Shown: positions 56,724 through 64,000 of the stretch, piece by piece
Position numbering within the stretch: position 1 is the stretch's first letter
Layout: each line of letters starts with the position of its first letter
From: JAIVJM01 sp963816985
GTDB taxonomy: Bacteria; Acidobacteriota; Blastocatellia; Pyrinomonadales; Pyrinomonadaceae
DNA: 64,000 nucleotides
NCBI GenBank assembly: GCA_963816985.1
Contig: CAWFMF010000003.1
Coordinates: forward strand, 1 to 64,000
Reading direction: 5' to 3'
The notes under the pieces: model-generated
What the model was told of the DNA's origin: nothing
The model's input: only the letters and a program-made list of their open reading frames with translations
Databases searched by the model: none
Made by a program: the position numbers and the translations under genes

Positions 56724-57332
56724 ATGCTTCGACCGTCCCGCGCCCGCTCCGTCACGTTGATGTTAACCCTGCTGCTCTCCGCCTCTCTGTCGGCGGCCTG
56801 CGGCTCAGGCGGCGAGAACACTCGAAACGGCAACGCCGCCAACGCCAACGCCGCCAACGCCAACACGTCCGGCGCGGCCACCAACCAGAACGCCGCCGCC
56901 ACCCCGGCTTCCAACACCAACTCCGCCGCCAATGCTTCGACGGCGGGCGGCGCGTCAAAGCCGAAGCTCAACCTCAACACGGCTTCGGAGGAAGAGTTCA
57001 TGGCTGCCATCCCCGGCTTCGGGAAACGGATGGCGCACGAGTTCGACGAGTATCGTCCCTACCGCAGCATCCAGCAGTTCCGGCGCGAGATAGGCAAGTA
57101 CGTTGACGCGGCGCAGGTCGCCGAGTACGAGAAATACGTCTTCGTCCCCATCAACGAGAACGAATCGGACGCTCCGACGCTCCAACAGATTCCGGGCCTC
57201 GACGAGAAGGAGGCCGGGGAGCTTGTGTCGGGACGCCCCTACGCCTCGCGCGACGCCTTTCTCTCGAAGCTCTCCGAGAAGGTCTCGGCGGACGAGCTAA
57301 CGGTCGCCAAAACTTACTTGAGCAGCCGATGA
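56724..57332 (+). CDS. ComEA-like helix-hairpin-helix lipoprotein
   Basis: The 202-aa protein begins with a lipoprotein signal (LLSASLSAACGSG, lipid Cys near residue 26). An Asn/Ala/Thr-rich linker of about 50 residues (NGNAANANAANANTSG) follows, then two helix-hairpin-helix segments (LNLNTASEEEFMAAIPGFGKRM and PTLQQIPGLDEKEAGELV). HhH proteins of this ComEA/ComEA-like group bind DNA without sequence preference; a membrane-anchored form outside the cytoplasm suits DNA uptake or surface DNA binding. ATG follows AAAGGGAGACTCTTA. It overlaps the next gene by 4 bp. Confidence 0.82.
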   Translation: MLRPSRARSVTLMLTLLLSASLSAACGSGGENTRNGNAANANAANANTSGAATNQNAAATPASNTNSAANASTAGGASKPKLNLNTASEEEFMAAIPGFGKRMAHEFDEYRPYRSIQQFRREIGKYVDAAQVAEYEKYVFVPINENESDAPTLQQIPGLDEKEAGELVSGRPYASRDAFLSKLSEKVSADELTVAKTYLSSR

Positions 57333-57781
57333 GCCCCGCCGAAGTTCTCGCAAGGCTGCGGCGTTTCCTCCTCGCCCTCTCCGTCCTGCTCCTCGGCGGC
57401 TCTCTCGTCGAGCTGTTCCTCGTCGAGCACACGGAGGACGCCGTGCAGCTCGTCCCGTTCGTGCTCTGCGGGCTCGGCGCGCTGGCCTCGCTCGCCGCGC
57501 TCTTCAAGCCCCGGCGCGCGACGCTCCGCGCGCTCCGCGTCTCGATGTTGCTCGTCGTCTGCGGCAGCCTCTTCGGCGTCTACCAGCACGTCTCGCACAA
57601 CTACGAGTTTCAGAAGGAAGTGAACCCCAACGCGACGGGCGGCGAGTTGATACGCGGCGCGCTCGGCGGCGCGAACCCTCTGCTCGCGCCCGGCATCCTC
57701 GCCGTCGCCGCCGTCCTCGCGCTCGCCGCCACCTACCGGCACGAAGGAAAGTCAGAAGTCAGAACGCTGAACGATGAATGA
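57329..57781 (+). CDS. Small integral membrane protein (150 aa)
   Basis: Four hydrophobic segments are seen at about residues 11-31, 41-59, 69-86 and 117-134. The start overlaps the stop of the HhH lipoprotein (ATGA), so both are coupled. The last residues (GKSEVRTLNDE) are encoded by the left arm of a 7-bp-period inverted repeat, so the true C-terminus may have been changed by repeat insertion. I recognise no family. Confidence 0.68.
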   Translation: MSPAEVLARLRRFLLALSVLLLGGSLVELFLVEHTEDAVQLVPFVLCGLGALASLAALFKPRRATLRALRVSMLLVVCGSLFGVYQHVSHNYEFQKEVNPNATGGELIRGALGGANPLLAPGILAVAAVLALAATYRHEGKSEVRTLNDE

Positions 57782-57830
57782 AAAGGCATTTGTCTTTCAG
57801 TTCATCGTTCATCGTTCTGACTTCTGACTT
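57749..57830. repeat. Inverted 7-bp-period repeat (AGTCAGA type)
   Basis: The left arm reads AGTCAGA, AGTCAGA, ACGCTGA, ACGATGA (57750-57777) and the right arm at 57796-57830 is its near-perfect complement (ATCGTTC, ATCGTTC, TGACTTC, TGACTT). The 13-bp centre is A/T-rich. The right arm ends 2 bp before the leader of the PQQ-propeller gene. Confidence 0.85.
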
Positions 57831-57844
57831 ACATGAGGAGAGCC

Positions 57845-59200
57845 ATGAAGCGACGCCCGTTGTTGTTGTGCATCACCCTGCAACTCTTGTTCGTCGGTAC
57901 TCTCTCGGCGCAGGTCAGGAGCGGCGACCGCTGGCCTTCGTTCCGTGGGCCGCAGGCGGCGGGCGTGGCCGAGGGGCAGAATCTCCCCGAACGTTGGGAC
58001 GGGCCGAAGGGGACGCACGTCAAGTGGAAGACGCCGATACCGGGGCTCGCGCATTCGAGCCCCATCGTCTGGGGCGAGCGCGTCTTCGTCACGACCGCCG
58101 TCAGCAGTCGCGGCGGCGACAACTTCCGGCACGGCCTCTACGGCGACGGCGACGCCTCCGACGACCGCTCCGTCCACACTTGGAAGCTCTACGCGCTTAA
58201 TAAGGCGAGCGGCAAGGTCGTCTGGGAGCGGACGGCTTACGCAGGCGTCCCGCGCGAGAAGCGGCACATCAAGGCTTCCTACGCCAACTCGACGCCCGCG
58301 ACCGACGGGCGCTACGTCGTCGCCTTCTTCGGCTCGCAGGGGCTCTACGCCTTCGACATGCGGGGCCGACAGGTCTGGAAGAAAGACCTCGGCGTCCTCG
58401 ACGCCGGAGCTTATGACGCGCCCGACTACGAGTGGGGCACGGCCAGCTCGCCCGTCATCTACCGGGACCTCGTCATCGTCCAGTGCGACACGCAGAAGGA
58501 CTCGTTCCTCCTCGCCGCCGACTTGAAGACCGGCAAGACCGTCTGGAAGACAGCGCGCGAGGAACTGCCTTCGTGGGGCACGCCCAACGTCTACGCGGGC
58601 AAGTCGAGGGCCGAACTCGTCACCAACGCCTCGAACTTCATACGGGGCTACGACCCTTCGACGGGCAAGGAGTTGTGGCGGCTCGGCGGCAGTTCCAAGA
58701 TTACCGCGCCGACGCCGGTCTTCTCCGGCGACCTCATCGTCGTCGCCAGCGGGCGGCGGCCCGAAGCGCCCATCTTCGTCATCCGCGCGGGCGCGCAAGG
58801 CGACATCACGCTCGGCGCGGGGCAGACCTCAAGTAAGCACGTCGCGTGGAGCAAGCAGGCGCGCGGCTCTTACATGCCGACGCCGCTCGTCTACGGCGAG
58901 CATCTTTACGTGCTCTCGAATCAGGGCGTGCTCGACTGTTACGAGCTGAAGACCGGCGCGGAAATCTACCGCGAGAGGATTCCGCATCACGGCGGCGGTT
59001 TCAGCGCCTCGCCCGTCGCGGCGGACGGGAAAATTTATCTGACGAGCGAAGACGGCGACATCTTCGTCGTCAAGGCCGGGCCGAAATTCGAGCTGCTCGC
59101 GAAGAACCCGATGGGCGAGTTGATGATGGCGACGCCCGCCATCTCGTCCGGCCTCATGCTCGTCCGCACGCAGCATCACCTCTTCGCCATCGGGCGGTAA
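57845..59200 (+). CDS. Secreted PQQ-like beta-propeller protein
   Basis: The 451-aa protein has a signal peptide (residues 1-23, GTLSAQ). PQQ-type blades follow, with repeats such as WPSFRGPQAAG, LYALNKASGKVVWER, LYAFDMRGRQVWKKD, LLAADLKTGKTVWKT and GYDPSTGKELWRLGG. The usual PQQ-dehydrogenase calcium and disulfide motifs are absent, so it is more like the BamB/outer-membrane scaffold or the Planctomycetes/Acidobacteria PQQ-repeat group. ATG at 57845 is chosen because GAGGAGAGCC precedes it; another ATG lies 12 bp upstream. Confidence 0.85.
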   Translation: MKRRPLLLCITLQLLFVGTLSAQVRSGDRWPSFRGPQAAGVAEGQNLPERWDGPKGTHVKWKTPIPGLAHSSPIVWGERVFVTTAVSSRGGDNFRHGLYGDGDASDDRSVHTWKLYALNKASGKVVWERTAYAGVPREKRHIKASYANSTPATDGRYVVAFFGSQGLYAFDMRGRQVWKKDLGVLDAGAYDAPDYEWGTASSPVIYRDLVIVQCDTQKDSFLLAADLKTGKTVWKTAREELPSWGTPNVYAGKSRAELVTNASNFIRGYDPSTGKELWRLGGSSKITAPTPVFSGDLIVVASGRRPEAPIFVIRAGAQGDITLGAGQTSSKHVAWSKQARGSYMPTPLVYGEHLYVLSNQGVLDCYELKTGAEIYRERIPHHGGGFSASPVAADGKIYLTSEDGDIFVVKAGPKFELLAKNPMGELMMATPAISSGLMLVRTQHHLFAIGR

Positions 59201-59227
59201 ACCCCGAAACCTTGAGCGCGGCAGCAA

Positions 59228-59323
59228 GTCAGAACCGGGAGCGGTAGCGACCGGGTACGACTTTCATCACTCAGGCGGGATGCGGACAGCGAATACCCGG
59301 TCGCTACCGCTCCCGGTTCTGAC
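59228..59323. repeat. Long palindrome with perfect 30-bp arms
   Basis: The arms at 59228-59257 and 59294-59323 (GTCAGAACCGGGAGCGG with its complement) match over all 30 bp and enclose 36 bp. The sequence is unrelated to the TGTAGGGGCAGGG family. It starts about 28 bp after the stop of the propeller gene and may also act as a transcription terminator. Confidence 0.9.
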
Positions 59324-59508
59324 CCGTCCCGGCAAGCCCGACTCGTCACACCGTCGCGGTGCTTCGACACCATAAACTCGCCGCTCGTCACATAGTCAGA
59401 ACATTCGCAACCCTTCCGCCCGTATAGTCCCGCGTGACGGCGAGAGCGCAACCAGACGCGACGCGCCGGAAATTTTAAAACCCAAAGCAGCCTCGAAAGG
59501 AATTTGCC

Positions 59509-59880
59509 ATGAAGAAAGCCACCTCCCGCATCGCCACCGCTCTCCTACTCTGCGCCCTCTCCGTCGCCGCCGTCTCCGCCAAGGTCAAGACCCGCGCCGT
59601 CACCTTCGGCCAGGACTTCGCCGTCGGCGGCACGCTCGTCAAGGCCGGGACTTACAACCTGAGCTTCGACGACCAGGCCAACACGCTCACCGTGATTGAC
59701 CGCAAGTCGAAGGAAGTCATCGCCAAGGCCGAAGCCCGCGCCGAGGCGCGCCGCGCCGGTTCCACGCTCGGCATGGACATCCAGATCGTCGGCAGCGGCA
59801 GCGCGGCCACGCTCGCCAGCGTCGCCTTCCCCGGCGAGAAGATGGCCTTCGCCGTCAGCGGCGCGACCGCCGCGAAGTAA
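59509..59880 (+). CDS. Small secreted protein (123 aa)
   Basis: A signal peptide (residues 1-24, AVSAK) is followed by a single beta-rich domain (AVTFGQDFAVGGTLVKAGTY, NTLTVIDRKSKEVI). Such proteins are frequent in Acidobacteriota with no known activity. ATG at 59509 follows AAAGGAATTTGCC. It is a single-gene unit with a strong terminator directly after it. Confidence 0.78.
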   Translation: MKKATSRIATALLLCALSVAAVSAKVKTRAVTFGQDFAVGGTLVKAGTYNLSFDDQANTLTVIDRKSKEVIAKAEARAEARRAGSTLGMDIQIVGSGSAATLASVAFPGEKMAFAVSGATAAK

Positions 59881-59905
59881 ACACCGACACGGCACGCACA
59901 GTTAA

Positions 59906-59950
59906 AGAGGCGGCGGGGTTCATCGAAACCCCGCCGCCTCTTCTCTTTTT
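59906..59950 (+). terminator. Intrinsic terminator
   Basis: AGAGGCGGCGGGGTT (59906-59920) and AACCCCGCCGCCTCT (59927-59941) form a perfect 15-bp stem with a 6-base loop, then TCTCTTTTT. It closes the unit of the small secreted protein gene. Confidence 0.9.
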
Positions 59951-60138
59951 GTCCGAAAAATTCTTTTGGAACTTTCCTCCCGCCTCCCTGAAATAAACAG
60001 TGTCCGCGAACTTCCTTCCGGCGGGCGCTGTCACTGGGGACAATCCGCCTCGACGGGCGTCCGGCTCCCGGCGCGTAAATATTCGTGCGCCCGGCGGGAC
60101 GCGAAACAATCCACACGAACTCGGAGAAGAGAAGCTTT

Positions 60139-61101
60139 ATGCAGAGACTGAGCAGAACAATGTTATCGCTGGCGCTCGTCGTCTTGAGCGTCGGCGGGAC
60201 TTTCGCCAAAGACAACGCGAGCGCGTCGCGCGCCGAAGAGGTGCTCAAGCAGGCGCGCGCGGCCATCGGCGGCGAAGCGAAAATCGGCGGCGTCCGCAGC
60301 CTCTCCATCGAAGGCAAGTTCCGCCGCGTCATGGGCGAGCGCGAGATGTCGGGCGAGCGCGAGTTCGACCTCCTCCTGCCCGACAAGTACATGCGCACCG
60401 AGTCCCTCATCATTCAAGGCATGGGCACGAGCATGACCACCTCGCGCACCATCAGCGGCCAAGAGTTCTGGTCGGAAGGCGGCCCCGGCGGTCGCGGCGG
60501 CGGCATGGTCTTCGTGATGCGCGGCGACGGCAAGGAAGCCACCGCCGAAGACAAGGCGAAGGCCGAGCAGGAGCAGGCGCGGCAGATGCGCGTCGAGCTG
60601 GCCCGCTACGTCCTCGCCTTGCTGCTCACGCCCCAGCCCAACTTCCCGCTCGAATTCTCTTACTTCGGCGAGGCCACCGCCGACGACGGCAGCGCCGACG
60701 TGATTGACGCCACCGGCCCCGAAGGTTTCTCGGCCCGCCTCTTCCTCGACAAGCAGACGCACCTCCCGCTCATGCTCAGCTACCGCGCGCCCAAGCCGCG
60801 CGTCTTCACGATGATGCAGCCGCAGGGCGGCCCGCGCGGCGGCGCTCCGGCGGGCGCGCACGGCGGCAAGACGCCGGAAGAGCTTTTGAAGGAGGCGCAG
60901 GACAAGATGAAGGCGCAGGGCGAGATGAAGCCCGAAGAGGTCGAGATGCAGGTGCGCTTCAGCGAGTACAAAGAGTCGGGCGGCCTTCTGCTCCCGCACC
61001 GCATCGCCTCCGGCCCCGACGGCGAGACGAGTGAGGAGTGGGAGATTAAGAGCTACACGCTCAACCCGCAGTTCAAGGCCGACAAGTTCCAGAAGAAATA
61101 G
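60139..61101 (+). CDS. Secreted protein preceding the TonB receptor (320 aa)
   Basis: The product has a signal peptide (residues 1-23, GGTFAK) and a helix with AEEVLKQARAAIGG. A beta-rich body follows (VRSLSIEGKFRRV, FDLLLPDKYMRTE, DATGPEGFSARLFLDKQTHLPLML), in the style of LolA/outer-membrane lipoprotein-sorting-like folds. A Gly-rich loop (residues about 118-124) and a Lys/Glu-rich helix are inserted. It ends 18 bp before the TonB receptor start, so they are co-transcribed; it may take part in ligand handling at the envelope. ATG at 60139 follows CGGAGAAGAGAAG. Confidence 0.75.
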   Translation: MQRLSRTMLSLALVVLSVGGTFAKDNASASRAEEVLKQARAAIGGEAKIGGVRSLSIEGKFRRVMGEREMSGEREFDLLLPDKYMRTESLIIQGMGTSMTTSRTISGQEFWSEGGPGGRGGGMVFVMRGDGKEATAEDKAKAEQEQARQMRVELARYVLALLLTPQPNFPLEFSYFGEATADDGSADVIDATGPEGFSARLFLDKQTHLPLMLSYRAPKPRVFTMMQPQGGPRGGAPAGAHGGKTPEELLKEAQDKMKAQGEMKPEEVEMQVRFSEYKESGGLLLPHRIASGPDGETSEEWEIKSYTLNPQFKADKFQKK

Positions 61102-61119
61102 AAAGGGAGCAGCAACGTC

Positions 61120-63750
61120 ATGCTTCGTCACGGATTCAGCATCCGCGCCCTGAGCGTGTGTCTCGCCGCGCTCGTCCTCTTCGCTCCCGCGTTCGCGTTC
61201 GCGCAGAAGCCGGGCGAGTCTTCGAGCCTGACCGTCATCGTCGTTGACCCGGACGGCGCGGCCATCCGGCGCGCGAAAGTGACCTTGAAGGCGAGCGAAG
61301 GCGAGCAGTCGCGCACCGCCGAGACGAACGAGCGCGGCGAGGCGACCTTCGCCCGCCTCGCCTCCGGCAAGTCGCTCCTGAGCGTCGAGGCCGAAGGCTT
61401 CAAGGGGCACGGGCCGGAAGAGTTTTCCCTTGCGGCGGGCGGCAACCAGACGCGCGTCCGTCTGGAAGTGGGGGGCATCGTCGAAGAAGTAGACGTGGCG
61501 CAGGACGAGCGCGAACGCAACCTCGACCCGCGAGGGCCCGCCTTCTCGAACGTCCTCACGGCGGAGCAGATTGCCGCGCTCCCCGACGACCCCGAAGAGT
61601 TCGAGAACGCCGTCAACCAGCTCGCCGGCCCCGGCGCGAACATCCGCGTCAACGGCTTTCGCGGCGGCAAGCTCCCGCCCAAAAATCAGATTCGAGAGAT
61701 ACGCTTCCGCCGCAACCCCTACGCCGCCGAGAACCACGAGCGCGGCTTCGTCTCCGTGGACGTGTTCACCAAGCCGGGGACGAACACCTGGCGCGGCTCG
61801 GTCGGCTTCGGCTTCCGCGACGAAGCCTTAAACGCCCGTCAAGCCTTCGCGCCTTTTCGCGGCCCCGAACAGCTCCGCCGCTTCAACTTCTCTTTGGACG
61901 GCCCCGTCTGGAAGAACCGCACTTCCGTCTTCCTCTCAGCGGACTTGAACGACGCCTACGACTCGAAGACCATCGTCGCCGCGCTCCCCACGGGACGACT
62001 CGACGCTCTGGCCTTGCGCCCCTCGCAACGCCTCAACTTCTCGGCGCGCGTCGAGCACGCGATTGATAAAATCCACGCGCTCCGCTTCGAGTACCAGCGC
62101 AACTCAATCAGTCAGGAGAACCTCGGCGTCGGCGACTTCGATCTACCCGAACGCGCCTACGCCTTCGACCAGACCGAACACCTCTTCCGCCTCTCCGAGT
62201 CCGGCGTCTTCAAGAAGAAGTATCTCAACGAGCTGCGCTTTCAGGCCCGCTGGCAGGAGCGCGAGACGCGCGCCGACGTGAACGCGCCCGCCCTCCTCGT
62301 CGCCGGGGCCTTCAACGGCGGCGGCGCGCTCACGCGCGGCACGCGCGCCCTGCGCGAGATAGAGGTTGCGGATAACCTCGACTTCGCCACCGAGAAACAC
62401 TCGATGCGCGCCGGGGTCGAGTTCGAGGCCGGGAGCTACCGCAGCGACGAGACCTCGAACCCCTTCGGCACTTTCACCTTCGCGAGCCTCGAAGCCTTCC
62501 GCGCCGGAACGCCCACGACCTTCTCGCAGCGCATCGGCGACCCATCGCTTTCCTTCTCGCAGTACCAGTTCGCTTGGTACTGGCAGGACGACTGGCGCGT
62601 GCGCAAAGACTTGATGCTGAGCTACGGCGTGCGCCACGAGTTACAGACGAACCTCGACGACCGCTCCAACTTCGCGCCGCGCGTCGGCCTCGCGTGGACG
62701 CCCTTGAAGTCCGGAACCGTCACCGTCCGCGCGGGCGCGGGCGTCTTCTACGACTGGTTCGAGTCCGGCACTTACGAACAGGCATTGAGGGTTGACGGCC
62801 AGCGGCAACGAGACCTCGTCGTCCGCGACCCCGACTTCTCAGACCCGCTCGGAGGCGGCACAGGGATAGCTCTGCCGCCGGGCCGGATTCAGGTTGACCC
62901 CAACTTGCGGATGCCCTCGGTCTGGATGGCCTCGGTCGGCGTCGAGACGCGCATCACACCGCAGCTCCGGCTCTCGACCGACTATCGCTTCGAGCGCGGC
63001 CTACACCTCCTGCGCGGGCGCAACGTCAACGCGCCCCTCGAAGGTTTGGGGCGGCCCGACCCTTCGCTCGGCAACGTCACGCAGATCGAATCGTCGGCCA
63101 CCTCGACCACGCAGCGTCTCACCTTCCACCTCATGCCCGCGATGATTAAGAGCGGCTTCTTCTGGTCAACCATGTACGCCTACTCGCGCTCCCTGAGCGA
63201 CACGGCTGGCCCGTTGAGCCTCGCGGCGAACAACTCGGACTTTCGCGGCGAGTGGGGGCCCGCGCCGAACGACGTGCGCCACTTCTTCTCGGCGATGCTC
63301 AACCGGAAAATCTATAAAGGCTTCTCGCTCGGCTTGATGTTCGGCGCGAACTCCGCGCCGCCCTACAACGTCACGACCGGCTTCGACGACAACGGCGACA
63401 CCGTGAGCAACGACCGCCCCTTGGGCGTCACGCGCAACAGCGAGCGCGGGGCCGCGCGCTGGGACTTGGGGACGCGGCTCGGCTGGAGCTTCGGCTTCGG
63501 CGGCGAGCGCGCGGCGACCTCGATGGCGGGGCCGATGGTCGTCCGCATCGGCGGCGACGGCGGCGGGCCGTCACTCCCCGGCGCGAGCAACAAGAAGTAT
63601 CGCCTCGAACTCTACGCGCAGGTCTTCAACCTCCTCAACCACTCGAACCTCGTCGGCTTCTCCGGCGTCCGAACCTCGCCCTTCTTCGGGCAGGCCACCG
63701 CCTCCATGCCCGGTCGCCGCGTCGAGACGGGGATGCGGTTCAGCTTCTAA
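61120..63750 (+). CDS. TonB-dependent receptor with carboxypeptidase-regulatory domain
   Basis: The 876-aa outer-membrane protein has a signal peptide (residues 1-28, AFAFAQ) and an N-terminal CarboxypepD_reg-like domain (about 38-110, VVDPDGAAIRRAKVTLKASE). A short plug follows (NVLTAEQIAALPDDPEEFENAVNQ), with GGKLPPKNQIREIRFRRNPY as the typical turn of this subgroup, and then a long barrel ending GRRVETGMRFSF with a terminal Phe. It is shorter than the receptor at 20340 and has a divergent plug. The ligand is unknown. The ATG follows AAAGGGAGCAGCAACGTC. It forms a two-gene unit with the upstream secreted protein. Confidence 0.9.
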   Translation: MLRHGFSIRALSVCLAALVLFAPAFAFAQKPGESSSLTVIVVDPDGAAIRRAKVTLKASEGEQSRTAETNERGEATFARLASGKSLLSVEAEGFKGHGPEEFSLAAGGNQTRVRLEVGGIVEEVDVAQDERERNLDPRGPAFSNVLTAEQIAALPDDPEEFENAVNQLAGPGANIRVNGFRGGKLPPKNQIREIRFRRNPYAAENHERGFVSVDVFTKPGTNTWRGSVGFGFRDEALNARQAFAPFRGPEQLRRFNFSLDGPVWKNRTSVFLSADLNDAYDSKTIVAALPTGRLDALALRPSQRLNFSARVEHAIDKIHALRFEYQRNSISQENLGVGDFDLPERAYAFDQTEHLFRLSESGVFKKKYLNELRFQARWQERETRADVNAPALLVAGAFNGGGALTRGTRALREIEVADNLDFATEKHSMRAGVEFEAGSYRSDETSNPFGTFTFASLEAFRAGTPTTFSQRIGDPSLSFSQYQFAWYWQDDWRVRKDLMLSYGVRHELQTNLDDRSNFAPRVGLAWTPLKSGTVTVRAGAGVFYDWFESGTYEQALRVDGQRQRDLVVRDPDFSDPLGGGTGIALPPGRIQVDPNLRMPSVWMASVGVETRITPQLRLSTDYRFERGLHLLRGRNVNAPLEGLGRPDPSLGNVTQIESSATSTTQRLTFHLMPAMIKSGFFWSTMYAYSRSLSDTAGPLSLAANNSDFRGEWGPAPNDVRHFFSAMLNRKIYKGFSLGLMFGANSAPPYNVTTGFDDNGDTVSNDRPLGVTRNSERGAARWDLGTRLGWSFGFGGERAATSMAGPMVVRIGGDGGGPSLPGASNKKYRLELYAQVFNLLNHSNLVGFSGVRTSPFFGQATASMPGRRVETGMRFSF

Positions 63751-63774
63751 GAAGCGGTTTGAAATGATGTGGTC

Positions 63775-64000
63775 GGAGCCCTGAAAGGGCTCAAGATAAT
63801 AGCCGGGGGCAGAGTGCGAAGCACGCCGCCCCCGGTCATGTGTAAATAAAAAGATTCGACCCTGAAAGGGTCGCAGGCTCAACGTCGAACTGCGACCCCT
63901 TCAGGGTCGGATTCTTTCTGTTGCCTGTTCCGGGGGCGTCGCTCAAGCGCTGCGCACTTTCACTTGCCCCCGGCTATTGTCTTTGTCCCCTTCGGGGACA
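63775..64000. repeat. Cluster of palindromic repeats at the window end
   Basis: Nested complementary pairs: AATAGCCGGGGGCAG (from about 63799) with TTGCCCCCGGCTATT (about 63964-63978), and AAGATTCGACCCTGAAAGGG with CCTTCAGGGTCGGATTCTT. Smaller ones are GAGCCCTGAAAGGGCTC at 63777-63793 and TGTCCCCTTCGGGGACA at the very end. The array follows the TonB receptor stop and runs off the window. Confidence 0.75.

Overview
The window is GC-rich (roughly two thirds G+C by eye), densely coded DNA from a Gram-negative bacterium, most likely an Acidobacteriota member of the Blastocatellia type. This placement is an inference from the mixture seen: large Oar-like TonB-dependent receptors with an N-terminal carboxypeptidase-regulatory domain, many small secreted proteins of the kind common in that phylum, GGDEF/EAL and multi-PAS sensors, and abundant long palindromic intergenic repeats. 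There is no rRNA, tRNA, CRISPR array or recognisable transposase.

Layout. 1-3.0 kb: small hypothetical genes and zinc-ribbon/PH-like membrane proteins ending in a clear terminator. 3.2-7.0 kb: a tightly packed plus-strand run (secreted M28 peptidase, DinB protein, unknown, methyltransferase, membrane protein, frameshifted GNAT). 7.0-15.8 kb: a REC-PAS-GGDEF-EAL regulator, a MOSC-like protein, a sensor kinase, a secreted protein, and an SDR/flavin monooxygenase pair. 16-20.2 kb: redox and detoxification genes (MsrB, luciferase-like oxidoreductase, zinc alcohol dehydrogenase, arylamine N-acetyltransferase, MOSC protein). 20.3-23.7 kb: TonB-dependent receptor. 24.1-28.9 kb: a potassium module made of KdpD-like and KdpE-like regulators, a c-di-AMP (ydaO-type) riboswitch, a small membrane protein and a KimA-like K+ importer. 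29.0-30.8 kb: bifunctional ATP sulfurylase/APS kinase with a +1 frameshift. 31.0-33.5 kb: a DUF4157 (HExxH) protein with its own strong promoter and an adjacent frameshifted partner. 33.6-34.7 kb: DapB and a cupin. 35.0-36.8 kb: a three-gene cassette that looks like a DUF692/MNIO peptide-modification (RiPP) cluster: an 88-aa peptide with C-terminal CTRC, the MNIO enzyme, and a partner protein overlapping it by 4 bp. 37.1-42.3 kb: a 1234-aa lipase-CHAT protease fusion and a GH19 endolysin-like protein, both with histone-like Lys/Ala tails. 42.8-45.0 kb: HipA-like kinase, DUF3037 and GDPD. 45.3-46.5 kb: M15-like peptidase and a secreted Arg-rich protein. 46.8-51.6 kb: esterase and surface-glycan genes (RfbD-like, glycan transferase-like, PGDH-like, KdsB-like). 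51.8-55.3 kb: frameshifted secreted protein and a large hybrid histidine kinase. 55.4-63.8 kb: secreted or envelope proteins, a PQQ-type propeller and a second TonB-dependent receptor. 63.8-64.0 kb: palindromic repeats running off the end.

The most novel candidate is the MNIO cassette at 35.0-36.8 kb. The best-supported functional module is the riboswitch-KimA-KdpDE potassium region. Four genes are broken by a shift, each in the +1 direction, which may mean assembly indels, recent decay or recoding. Several intergenic regions carry long inverted repeats, including three copies of one family with 27-bp arms, and arrays with a strict 7-bp period. In two places the repeat supplies the last codons of the neighbouring gene.
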